This document shows, in pieces, positions 25,795-34,015 of a stretch of DNA of 38,008 nt. The stretch covers positions 1-38,008 of the forward strand of contig CAZFVY010000071.1 in the NCBI GenBank assembly GCA_964522665.1, given 5' to 3'. The stretch comes from CAZFVY01 sp964522665 (GTDB lineage: Bacteria > Verrucomicrobiota > Verrucomicrobiia > Limisphaerales > CAZFVY01). A model generated the notes under the pieces. It was not told the DNA's origin, searched no databases, and saw only the letters and a list, made by a program, of their open reading frames with translations. The position numbers and the translations under genes were made by a program. The first letter of the stretch is position 1, and the number at the start of each line of letters is the position of its first letter.

Positions 25795-26067
25795 ATGTGG
25801 AGCCGATATCGAAAATGGAAAATCGCGTTCACCTTTCCGCTGGTGATTCTTGCGGGTTGGTTGATGCGGGGAGGGCCTGACGGTTCTCTGCGGTGGCAAA
25901 CTGGCATCGCGCTGATCGTGTTTCTCGCGATCATGTATCTGGCGGAGGAACTCGTTTGGATGGCCCAGGATCGGGGACGGCCCTGCTCGGACTGCGGCGA
26001 GCGGGTCCAACTGAAGCCATTCCGCCTGCGCCTGCGTTGCCCGCGCTGCGGGAAGACCCTCGAATAA
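25795..26067 (+). CDS. Small membrane protein with C-terminal zinc ribbon
   Basis: A 90-aa protein I do not recognise by family. Two hydrophobic segments (about residues 11-24 and 35-50) are followed by a cytoplasmic-type tail with four cysteines in two CxxC pairs (C64-x2-C67, C82-x2-C85), a zinc-ribbon arrangement. The ATG at 25795 gives a sensible basic N-terminus (MWSRYRKWK). It follows exbD by 83 bp on the same strand and may be part of that transcript. Function is unknown. Confidence 0.65.
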   Translation: MWSRYRKWKIAFTFPLVILAGWLMRGGPDGSLRWQTGIALIVFLAIMYLAEELVWMAQDRGRPCSDCGERVQLKPFRLRLRCPRCGKTLE

Positions 26068-26182
26068 ACGGCTGGCGCTCGTCCGCTTCGAAATCGCGGC
26101 GAGACGGCCCGCACGGAAGTCGCGCCGACGGTTCGCGGCGGTCTGCCGGCCTTGAGCGAACCGAATGGAGAGATAGCTAAAT

Positions 26183-26617
26183 ATGGCCACTGGATCGAAC
26201 TGGTTTTTCTGGGCGCTGATGTCCGCGGTGTTCGCCGCGCTGACCGCCATTTTCGCGAAGATCGGCTTGGAAGGAGTCGATTCGGATTTGGCGACGTTGA
26301 TTCGAACGGCGGTCATTATGGTAGCGCTGACCGCCTTCGTTCACTTCACAGGCAAATGGAGAAACCCGCTCGACCTATCCTCGCGGACCTGGAGTTTTCT
26401 GGTTCTTTCCGCCTTGGCGACCGGCGCCTCGTGGGTCTGCTATTTTCGCGCGCTCAAAGTGGGCGAGGCGTCGAAGGTCGCGCCCGTCGATAAGTTCAGC
26501 CTTCTGCTGGTCGTGTTGTTCGCGTTCGTATTCCTCAAAGAACGTCCCTCCCTTCGCGAATGGACCGGCATCCTGATGGTCGGGGCGGGCGTCGTCATCC
26601 TCGCGTTCAAGCGCTGA
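26183..26617 (+). CDS. EamA-family transporter, single-domain (half-size)
   Basis: A 144-aa membrane protein of about five helices corresponding to one EamA/DMT repeat. It shows FFWALMSAVFAALTAIFAKIGLEGVDSDLATLIRT at the start and GASWVCYFRALKVGEASKVAPVDKFSLLLVVLFAFVFLKERP at the end, the standard EamA C-terminal signature. Full-length DMT transporters have two such repeats (about 300 aa), so this form probably works as a dimer, as small multidrug resistance proteins do. Substrate is unknown. AGAG lies about 12 nt upstream of the ATG. It is on the same strand as the preceding zinc-ribbon gene, 115 bp away. Confidence 0.9.
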   Translation: MATGSNWFFWALMSAVFAALTAIFAKIGLEGVDSDLATLIRTAVIMVALTAFVHFTGKWRNPLDLSSRTWSFLVLSALATGASWVCYFRALKVGEASKVAPVDKFSLLLVVLFAFVFLKERPSLREWTGILMVGAGVVILAFKR

Positions 26618-26665
26618 GGTCAGCGTCCGATTCGTCTCGGCCAACGATAACTCGTCCGACTCGAA

Positions 26666-29600
26666 TCATTCTCCCGCCCGCGCGGACAGCTTCGGCCCTT
26701 TCAACTCGAGATCGCTCCAATACCCGGAATTAAGCTCGCCGTCCCGCGCGCAATTCTCGAGCCGCACGTTGACTTTGCGCCCGGCGTAACGGCCGAGATC
26801 AAACTGCTCGCGACGCCACGCGCCATTCGCCGCATCGACGACTCGAGAGAGCACGGCTTCGCCCTCGACGGAGACACGCAATTGCCATGCCTCGTTCGCG
26901 CGAGCGCCAACCCAGAATGAAAGCGTGGAGCTCTGCCCAGCCGGCAGTTCGATCGTCCGCTCCAAGCTGGCAGGCGTTTTACGGTCGGACGGCCGCGTCA
27001 CGAGCACGTTGTTACGCCCGGCGAACTCGGGCAATTTGCGCGGCGCGTCGGCGGTCTCGGCGCCGACCACCCGCCAGGCCGGATTCCAGAGCGCCACCGA
27101 TTCGCCGTCGCGCGGAGTCGTGATGCTCGCGCCCGACTTCTCGTCGCCGATGATCTGCCGCCTCAACTCCGGCGTCAGCGGACGCTTGTCGCCCGGCGGA
27201 TTCAGGATGAACCAAATCAGATTGCGAAAATCCTGCTCGGGCATTTGCTCCAAGCCCTCGGGCATAACCGACATTTCGGTGACCCTCAGCGACGTGATGT
27301 CAGCCTTGCCGATCACTTCTTCCTTCGGCCCCGCGGACAGCAATTTCACCCGCGTATCCGTGTCCTCGACCAGGCGCCCGCTCACGGTGCGCCCATCTTT
27401 CGTCTCGACCTCGACGTTCTCGTAACCCTTGCCAATGATCTGATTCGGGTCGATCACGTTGGCCAGCAAAGCGTCCAAAGTCGAGCGGCCAACCCCCGTC
27501 AAATCAGGACCGACCTCCGCGCCTTCGCCGTAAAGTTTGTGGCAGACAAAACAGGTCTTCCTGGCGATCTCGTGCCCGGCCTCAATGTCAATCGGTCCGC
27601 TGGCTACGACCTTGCGTTTGGCGGCGATCAACGGAAGCTTGTCGGCGTTGATCTCCCGGTAACGGCCGATGGCGGCGGCGGCGCGGCGGCGGACCGCCTC
27701 GTCCTTGGACTGCATCATGGCCCGCACTACGGTCGCGGGGATTTCGGCGGCGGCCACGCTCTTCTCCTCGAGCGCGGCGATCAACGCCGCGAGGCCCGCC
27801 GGACGCGAGACCAGGGCGGCGGCGGCCGCGCGGCGTTCCGCGTTCGAGAACTGCCGCCAATGCTGCAGTAAGTCCGCCGGCGTCGAGTCGCCGCCGATCT
27901 GCGCGAGCGCACCAATGGCTTCGATCACGAGCGGCTCGTGATTCTGCGGCGTGAGCAACGCGACAATCGCGCCGCGCGCCCCCTCGGCGCGAACTTGCCG
28001 CGTGACCTGCAGCGCCTTGATGCGCGCCTCATCGGGCGCCGACGTATCGCCGATCCGCTGGATCAGGCTATTGATCGCGGTCGCGTCACCCCAGAGCGCG
28101 CCGAGGCGCAGCGCGCGATCGGTCACGTCGGTTTTGCCACTGGCGTTGAGCTTGGCGAATAATGGCCCCGTCGGGAAATCAGGCGCTTGTGCCCTGCCCT
28201 TCTGCCCCTCGAGCAATCCGTCGAGCGCCGCCGCCGTCAACTTCGAATCCTGGTCCACAATCGACTTCAGGAAATCGAGGGCGGCGCGCAATTGCTCCAT
28301 CTTCTGGCTGTCGCAGACGCGGCGCATGATCTTCTGCGTGATCTGGCCGCTCAAAGGCATCAGGTCGGCCCCGTTATCCAACAGCCAGGCGAACGCGTCG
28401 GACGGGTCCTGCGCGATCTTCGGCTCCGCGGCCATCCAAATCATGAACGGAATCAGCGGGTCCTTGGCGTCCGCGGAGCTTTTCACGAGCGCGGCGAGAA
28501 TCGCGCCCGTGTTCACCTCGCCCCAAGCGGTGGGAATCGGCGTGTCGATGGTCAACGAACCGGACGCGAATTGGCGGGCCGCGGTGGCGACGCCGAGCCG
28601 CACCGAACTATCGGTGTCTTCCGCCAGTTGCGCCAGCCGTCCCAAAGCGGTCTCCGAAGGATCGCCCCGCTGGCCCGTCAACCGCGCGACCCAGGTCCGA
28701 ATCGCCGGCTCCGCGTCATGGGTCAAGCTGTCCAGCGTCGCGTCGTCCAATTGATCCGAGCCGTGCAGGGTCCACAGCGCCGCCAGGCGCGCGTCGAGGG
28801 TGGCGCCGTTCTTCACTAAACTCTGCAGGTCCGCCTTCGCGGCCGGATCGCGCCGTTCGTTGAGCAGGCGTTGCGCCATTCGTCGCATCCAGACGTTGGA
28901 ATGCGCCAGCGTCCCGACGAGCTCGTGCGTGTTCAATTTGCCAAGATTCAGGTTCGCCGGATGACTGGCGACCGGCGCGCCATGATTTTTGCCGGTGTAA
29001 ACCACGCGCCAAATGCGGCCGCGCTCCCGGTCCACGCCCTCCGGGTCGGCGTTGGCGTTTTGATAACACGGATACTTGTCATACCAATCCATGACCCAAA
29101 GCGCGCCGTCCGGACCGGTCTGCGCGCTGACGGGGCGAAACCAGCCGTCCGTCGTCGTCAGGAAATCGGGCCGGGCGCTGGCCAGAAAAGACGAGCCGTT
29201 CGTCGTCAAATGGTCATGATTGATCGCGCTCTGGTGAATATTGCCCATGAGGACTTCCCCTTGCCATTCGGCCGGAAATTGGTCGCCCTGATAGATATTC
29301 ACCCCGGCGTAGGCCGCCATGTAATGCTTGTGGTCCACGATGGAATGCAGCAGTTGGTAGGTGTACGGATCGCCGGGCGTGCCGCCTTGCCGATCATAGA
29401 CGCCGCCGGCCGCCATGTGAAAAAAGTGGTCGATCACGCAAGCGCTGACGAACGCGTTCCCCGCGCGGTCAAAATCGAGTCCCCACGGATTGCTCGTGCC
29501 GTCGGCGAACACCTCGAACCGCTTCGTGCGCGGCTGAAAACGGCCGACCGCGGCGTTCAACACGATGCCGCTGTCATTGGGGTTATTCGGATCGCGAACT

Positions 29601-30193
29601 TTCGAGTGCGTGAAGACGCCGTGCGTCAGGTAAAGCCAGCCGTCGGGTCCCCAGGTAAAACCATTGAGCAGTTCGTGCCGATCCTCCAACCCGAACCCGG
29701 TCATCAACGTCGTCCGCACGTCCGCGACGTCATCGCCGTTGGTGTCTTGCAGAAAAAGCAGGTCCGGCGCCTGGCCGATATAGACGCCGCCGTTGCCCAG
29801 TTGAATCCCCGTGGCGAGATTCAGTCCATCGGCGAACACCGTCACCTTGTCCACGCGGCCATCACCATCCGTGTCTTCCAAAATCTTGACGCGATCACGC
29901 CCCTTGGTTCCCGCCGGCGCGCCCAACGGATACTCGTAAAGCTCGACCACCCAAAGCCGGCCCCGGTCGTCCCAAGTCATCGCGACCGGATTGATCACGT
30001 CCGGTTCGGCCGCGAACAGGCGCACCTCGAACCCCTCGGGCACGGTGAAGCTTTTCTGCGCTTCATCCGGCGACATCGCTGGCGTCGCCGCCGGCGCGAA
30101 TTGCCCCGAAAGTTGCCGCCCGGCGCCCCAAGCGACCGGCGAAAGGGCCCAAGCGCAAAACAGACCGAAGAGAACGGGTTGCAGGCGTTTCAT
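26666..30193 (-). CDS. PVC-type heme-binding CxxCH protein (membrane-bound dehydrogenase-like)
   Basis: A 1175-aa exported protein with signal peptide MKRLQPVLFGLFCAWALSPVAWG. Residues about 48-400 form a sugar/PQQ-dehydrogenase-like propeller (FTVPEGFEVRLFAAEPDVINPVAMTWDDRGRLWVVE, ILEDTDGDGRVDKVTVFADGLNLATGI, SVSAQTGPDGALWVMDWYDKYPC-like). Residues 415-850 are Ala-rich helical repeats of the HEAT/PBS type. A c-type heme domain follows with CFVCH (C881, C884, H885), EVGPDLTGVGRS and a GRTVSGRLVEDTD strand. The last 150 residues are a beta-rich, carbohydrate-binding-like domain (SLSFWVGARANEAWQLRVSV-like, KVNVRLENCARDG). This architecture is typical of Planctomycetota and Verrucomicrobiota; the substrate is unknown. 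Confidence 0.93.
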   Translation of the reverse strand: MKRLQPVLFGLFCAWALSPVAWGAGRQLSGQFAPAATPAMSPDEAQKSFTVPEGFEVRLFAAEPDVINPVAMTWDDRGRLWVVELYEYPLGAPAGTKGRDRVKILEDTDGDGRVDKVTVFADGLNLATGIQLGNGGVYIGQAPDLLFLQDTNGDDVADVRTTLMTGFGLEDRHELLNGFTWGPDGWLYLTHGVFTHSKVRDPNNPNDSGIVLNAAVGRFQPRTKRFEVFADGTSNPWGLDFDRAGNAFVSACVIDHFFHMAAGGVYDRQGGTPGDPYTYQLLHSIVDHKHYMAAYAGVNIYQGDQFPAEWQGEVLMGNIHQSAINHDHLTTNGSSFLASARPDFLTTTDGWFRPVSAQTGPDGALWVMDWYDKYPCYQNANADPEGVDRERGRIWRVVYTGKNHGAPVASHPANLNLGKLNTHELVGTLAHSNVWMRRMAQRLLNERRDPAAKADLQSLVKNGATLDARLAALWTLHGSDQLDDATLDSLTHDAEPAIRTWVARLTGQRGDPSETALGRLAQLAEDTDSSVRLGVATAARQFASGSLTIDTPIPTAWGEVNTGAILAALVKSSADAKDPLIPFMIWMAAEPKIAQDPSDAFAWLLDNGADLMPLSGQITQKIMRRVCDSQKMEQLRAALDFLKSIVDQDSKLTAAALDGLLEGQKGRAQAPDFPTGPLFAKLNASGKTDVTDRALRLGALWGDATAINSLIQRIGDTSAPDEARIKALQVTRQVRAEGARGAIVALLTPQNHEPLVIEAIGALAQIGGDSTPADLLQHWRQFSNAERRAAAAALVSRPAGLAALIAALEEKSVAAAEIPATVVRAMMQSKDEAVRRRAAAAIGRYREINADKLPLIAAKRKVVASGPIDIEAGHEIARKTCFVCHKLYGEGAEVGPDLTGVGRSTLDALLANVIDPNQIIGKGYENVEVETKDGRTVSGRLVEDTDTRVKLLSAGPKEEVIGKADITSLRVTEMSVMPEGLEQMPEQDFRNLIWFILNPPGDKRPLTPELRRQIIGDEKSGASITTPRDGESVALWNPAWRVVGAETADAPRKLPEFAGRNNVLVTRPSDRKTPASLERTIELPAGQSSTLSFWVGARANEAWQLRVSVEGEAVLSRVVDAANGAWRREQFDLGRYAGRKVNVRLENCARDGELNSGYWSDLELKGPKLSARAGE

Positions 30194-31247
30194 GTGATCC
30201 GCAAATTAAGTTGGAACCCCGCGCCCGGGTCAACCTCGTTTGTTACCCACGCGCCCGCGGAACTCCCCATTTCCACCGCATCAAGGTCGAGCCGCGCGGA
30301 CAGGTCAAACCCAAAACCCGCGCCGGCGATTGCGCCGGCGATCAGCCATTTCGAACGCGAACGTTTCAAAATCATCGCGCCCCCATCATCACCCAGATTC
30401 CGCCGACCTCAATTTTAAGTTACTAACGGTTCTTCACCCGTTCTTAGTCGAGACCCGGGTTTTCCAATTCAGACCCGATGACGTGATTGGCGGTTACTTG
30501 GAGCGCTGGGCGCAACGCGCTTCGCCGAGCGGTGGGGCGAGACTCCGTCGAGCCGTGGGTGGGTCTGGACGGCGGCGGCTCGCAGGAACCACTTCACGGC
30601 TCGCCCGAGTCTCGCCCCACCTTGAATTGCAACCTGCGGAATTCAGCGCCCGAAAACATCAACCCATTCCTCCCATTTTGCCTCTCATTTCGGCGTGACG
30701 GTCAACCTCGTTACGAAATCTGCGCCCGAGTTCCGGCTGTAAAGCCTCATAGTGTGAGGCGGCGGCGGCAAACTCATCTGCCGCCTGCGCGAGAACGACA
30801 ATTGTCATCTCGCCATCCGCTCATCGATACGGGCCACGGCTCGTTCTTGTCCCAGAGGGACAGCCGAGAATAGGCCGACGTTTCAACGTCGGTATTATGG
30901 CGAACCATCTTAAAGTCCCGGCGGGACGGCTGAGCTTGGTCTCGTCAAGGCTCAAGGCGATTCTCTGCGAGTGGGCATATTCATGCTGCGGGATCGAAGA
31001 ATCCTGAAAGGATTCCGCCTCAAAGCCCCGGGTTGCGCCGCGCGCTACCCGGGGTCACCAACGAATAGGCCAAAAACCCTGTAAGGGCAATGGCGCTTAC
31101 TTAAGCCTTCCCAGGGTAGCGTATGCGTTCCGTCCCGTGTTCGCTCGGAGCTTCAAAGCGGCAAGTTGGCAGGACCGTGACATCGCGGCGCGATATCCCT
31201 GAAACGAGTCGAGATGCGAACCCTCGGCAAACCGCCCCTCTACCCCT
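30194..31247. repeat. Gene-free mosaic of short palindromic elements
   Basis: About 1 kb without a believable gene, made of small hairpin elements. 30531-30557 and 30595-30621 are 27-bp inverted repeats with two mismatches (GGTGGGGCGAGACTC arms) around a 37-bp core. 30849-30868 and 30915-30934 are direct repeats (GTCCC-N2-GGGAC-rich). 30875-30892 is a perfect 8-bp stem with a two-base loop (CCGACGTT/AACGTCGG). CCCCGGG at 31026-31032 faces CCCGGGG at 31048-31054. From memory, sequences of this kind are widespread between genes in PVC bacteria. Confidence 0.6.
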
Positions 31248-31462
31248 GGTGGGGCGAGGCTCCGCCGAGCCCTGAAAAAGCGGTGCGATTCCCGCCTTGG
31301 TCACGGCCCTCCTCTACGCCGCCAACTCGGTCTCGAGGCGTGGGGCGTGGCGGGCATCCCAACCCTCGTCACGGCTCGCCCGCCTACGCCTATGGCTTCG
31401 GCGCGGTCGATGGCTGGTCGCGCCGGAGCGAGAGCGAAGGCGGAGCGGAGCCTCGCCCCACC
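31248..31462. repeat. Palindromic element, left flank of the duplicated MarR-like gene
   Basis: A 215-bp element bounded by perfect 16-bp inverted ends, GGTGGGGCGAGGCTCC at 31248-31263 and its complement at 31447-31462. Its right part, 31369-31462, is about 86% identical, without gaps, to the reverse complement of 32958-33051 on the other side of the 420-aa gene. No transposase is encoded, so it could be a non-autonomous mobile repeat. Confidence 0.65.
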
Positions 31463-31543
31463 ATTCAACCCCCCGCCCCCACCCGTTCACGACTCGCGCA
31501 CGGTATTGACACCGCGATCTCCGAGCTCTGAATTTGACTCGCC

Positions 31544-32806
31544 ATGAGCGCCCGATTGCGAAAAGGCATCCACGATCCAACCGCCCGCGCGACGACGACC
31601 GATCGTCCGTTGTCCGCCTTGCTCTCACAAACGCTGATCGCCTTCACCCTGGAATTCGATAACGAATTCGAGCGCCAGATGAATGAGCCGGGTTACGTGG
31701 GGTCGCGATTGTCACTCGTGGTTTGGTCGAACCTGCTGCGCTTTCTCGCCCACGGCGCCGTGTCCGTCCGCGACTTGGCGACTCGATCAATGTCTCCCGA
31801 GGCAACGATCAAGTTTAAGTTGGGATGTCTGGAACGCTGGAGATTCGTTGATTTGCAACCTGATCCAACGGACGGACGACCGATCCAAGTTCGACCCCAC
31901 CGCCGCGCGCGACAAGACTTGCGCGACGGCTGGGGCTCCGGCCGCGGCATCCGCGCCGATTGGCTCGTTCAACCCACGCCCAAGGCGCTCAAAGCCCACG
32001 CGATCTGGCAGCCACTCTTCGGCGCGATTGAGCGCCGCTGGCAGACGAGATTCGGCGCCGATGAAATCGGCCGGCTCGTTGAGTCGTTACAAACTCTCGT
32101 GAGCCAACTGGACCTCGAATTGCCTCACGGTCTCCCCGACCCGTGGGAGGTCGCCGAGGCTAAATTGTATCCGAGACGAACCGCGGCCAACCCCGCGCCG
32201 CTCCCATTAGCCACGCTGCTCTCCCAGTCGCTCTTGGCGTTCCGCATCGAGTTCGACCGCGAGTCGAAGGCGCCCCTGCCGTTGTGCGCCAACACCCTGA
32301 GAGTCCTCGCTGAGAACCCAACCCTCCGCGCCGGAGACCTGTCCCACCTCACGGGCGCATCGCCGGAAAGGAGCGCCGTCGGCTGGCCACTTAAACCGTA
32401 CGTCGTGGTTGAACTAGACCCGAACGCCACCCGCGGAAAAGTCGTCCGCCTGACTCCACGCGGTCTGAAAGCTCGACAGACGTACGTCGCGCTCGCCGCC
32501 AAAATCGAGAAACGCTGGCAAACGCGCTTCGGCGCCGACCTAGTCCGCCGCCTCCGCGACTCCTTGCAATACCTCCTTACCTCCCAACACCGCGATCGTC
32601 CGCTCGTCGCCGAGGGTCTGATTCCGCCTCCCGGCGTCGCGCGCTCAGGTTCCCCAGCCCCCGCGCTCGGCCGCCAAGACGTCGGCGCGGCCGCCCGACA
32701 AAGAATCCGCGACCTGGTCATCCAAACTGAGGCCTTCGTCCAAGACCCGGCGGGCACGCTTCCCCACTATCCACTGTGGGATATGAACCGAGGCTTTGGG
32801 CCGTAG
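31544..32806 (+). CDS. Internally duplicated MarR-like winged-helix protein
   Basis: A 420-aa protein of unknown function made of two diverged copies of a MarR-like unit. Copy 1 spans about residues 22-188 and copy 2 about 219-348. Matching pieces are LSALLSQTLIAFTLEFD and LATLLSQSLLAFRIEFD at the starts, NLLRFLAHGAVSVRDLA and NTLRVLAENPTLRAGDLS in the recognition region, VQPTPKALKA and VRLTPRGLKA at the wing, and RRWQTRFGADEIGRLVESLQ and KRWQTRFGADLVRRLRDSLQ at the dimerisation helix. The RWQTRFGAD core is kept in both. A tail (350-420) has no repeat and ends PHYPLWDMNRGFGP. A single chain could mimic a MarR dimer and bind DNA alone. It is flanked by inverted copies of a 94-bp repeat. Confidence 0.8.
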   Translation: MSARLRKGIHDPTARATTTDRPLSALLSQTLIAFTLEFDNEFERQMNEPGYVGSRLSLVVWSNLLRFLAHGAVSVRDLATRSMSPEATIKFKLGCLERWRFVDLQPDPTDGRPIQVRPHRRARQDLRDGWGSGRGIRADWLVQPTPKALKAHAIWQPLFGAIERRWQTRFGADEIGRLVESLQTLVSQLDLELPHGLPDPWEVAEAKLYPRRTAANPAPLPLATLLSQSLLAFRIEFDRESKAPLPLCANTLRVLAENPTLRAGDLSHLTGASPERSAVGWPLKPYVVVELDPNATRGKVVRLTPRGLKARQTYVALAAKIEKRWQTRFGADLVRRLRDSLQYLLTSQHRDRPLVAEGLIPPPGVARSGSPAPALGRQDVGAAARQRIRDLVIQTEAFVQDPAGTLPHYPLWDMNRGFGP

Positions 32807-32957
32807 CCGGGAGTTCGGACAAGCAGCAACGGCGCCGGATTCGTTGATTATTTACCGTGAAACAAGAGCCGGTCGGCAAACCGCACGCCATTGCGGCCAC
32901 AAACCGGCAACCCCGAGTCCCGCTCCTTCCAGAGCGAGGTACAACGTCTTCACCGTC

Positions 32958-33114
32958 GGTGGGGCGAGGCTGCGCTCCGCCTTCACTATCGTTTCGGCGC
33001 GACTGTGCTTCGACCGCGCCGAAGCCCTTTGCGTAGGCGGGCGAGCCGTGACTGGCTCCGGCCGGCAGCGGCGTGGCGACACTCATTCACGGATCGGCGG
33101 AGCCTCGCCCCACC
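32958..33114. repeat. Palindromic element, right flank of the duplicated MarR-like gene
   Basis: A 157-bp element with perfect 14-bp inverted ends, GGTGGGGCGAGGCT at 32958-32971 and its complement at 33101-33114. The part 32958-33051 aligns without gaps to the reverse complement of 31369-31462 (13 differences in 94 positions counted by eye), so the two flanking elements lie in inverted orientation around the gene. Confidence 0.65.
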
Positions 33115-33153
33115 GTCCCGTGTCCCGCTAGCCATTTCAAGGTCATCGGCGCT

Positions 33154-33483
33154 TCACTCCGCGACTGCCTTCGCCATCAGCTTCCGCTTTACGACAACAA
33201 TTCCGTGGAGAATCGAGAATAAAAGCCACGGAATAAGTGTGCTTTCCCAAACGAAACTACTTACCACCTCCAATCGCGGCTGCCACAATCGCCGAACAGG
33301 GTTGGCGTACGCCATCGAATGAAGCCACAACGCCATCCGCATGTCGGCGACAAAGGCAATTCCAGCAAGAACCGTGAGTACAACCTGTATTTTGGCCAAG
33401 CGCGTCATGGGGCGCGTTGCGATGGCAAACACCGTTACGACGAGCGCGGCGACGAACGCGAGGCTGAAAACGAGCAGTATCAA
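33154..33483 (-). CDS. Small hydrophobic membrane protein, unknown
   Basis: A 109-aa protein with three likely membrane helices: about residues 2-21 (ILLVFSLAFVAALVVTVFAI), 31-52 (KIQVVLTVLAGIAFVADMRMAL) and 79-99 (STLIPWLLFSILHGIVVVKRK). The start ATG at 33483 begins directly with the first helix, and the C-terminus is basic. I do not recognise the family. The hydrophobic pattern and lack of low-complexity sequence favour a real gene, although it stands alone and the whole region is repeat-rich. Confidence 0.6.
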   Translation of the reverse strand: MILLVFSLAFVAALVVTVFAIATRPMTRLAKIQVVLTVLAGIAFVADMRMALWLHSMAYANPVRRLWQPRLEVVSSFVWESTLIPWLLFSILHGIVVVKRKLMAKAVAE

Positions 33484-34015
33484 AGGCGCGTGAGTTACGG
33501 TCGAGCGAACAGACTGGCCCAGAGGGGCCGAACACGCCAGCCAGAAGTGCGCCCGTCAAAATGCGGGCCTCCGTTCACTTTAACGTATCCCTTTTGCATT
33601 CGCAGCTTCAGGCCCGAGCAGGTTCCACAGTTTAGTCACGTCACTCAGTGAACCGCGTTCAGTTATTCATTCGCGGTCATTGTCATTCGCCGAACGTGAG
33701 GAGCGCCTCGGCAATACTCGACGCGCAGAGGTTTTCCCCGCGGGTGGGGCGACGCATGACGCGAGCTTGGCGTTGGCTCTGCGAACTGCCACGCGGCCGA
33801 ACTTGGCGAAACGATGCACGGACGGCCACCTCAGCCGGGATCGAAGCCCGCTCGGAGCGCCACGCGGTTCGCTTCTGTCAAACCTCGTCACGCGGGCTGG
33901 CCGAGCCTGTCGCGAGGCATTCCGTCCGCCCTTCGCCAGCAACCAGTTGAGCGGAATCGACCGAGCCTCCGGCGCATTCATTGACGCCACCGAGCCGCGT
34001 GGTAGAGTGTCAGTC
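33484..34015. other. Divergent intergenic region, no gene seen
   Basis: About 530 bp between the small membrane protein gene and the Ig-repeat protein gene. A frame is open from 33680 into the downstream gene, but its translation before 34016 is Arg/Ala-rich and precedes a clear signal peptide, so it is taken as non-coding. No repeat of the neighbouring families is complete here. Confidence 0.4.

Noticed and set aside
28871..30418. A 515-codon open frame on the + strand
   Set aside because: It is antisense to the N-terminal half of the 1175-aa CxxCH protein, whose propeller motifs are unmistakable. The + strand translation shows no family feature.
30640..31200. A CRISPR array
   Set aside because: The repeats here are only paired or self-complementary, unequal in spacing and of several different kinds. 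No regularly spaced identical units exist and no cas gene is near.
33680..34015. N-terminal extension of the Ig-repeat protein
   Set aside because: A clean signal peptide begins at ATG 34016; the upstream part is low-quality Arg/Ala-rich sequence.
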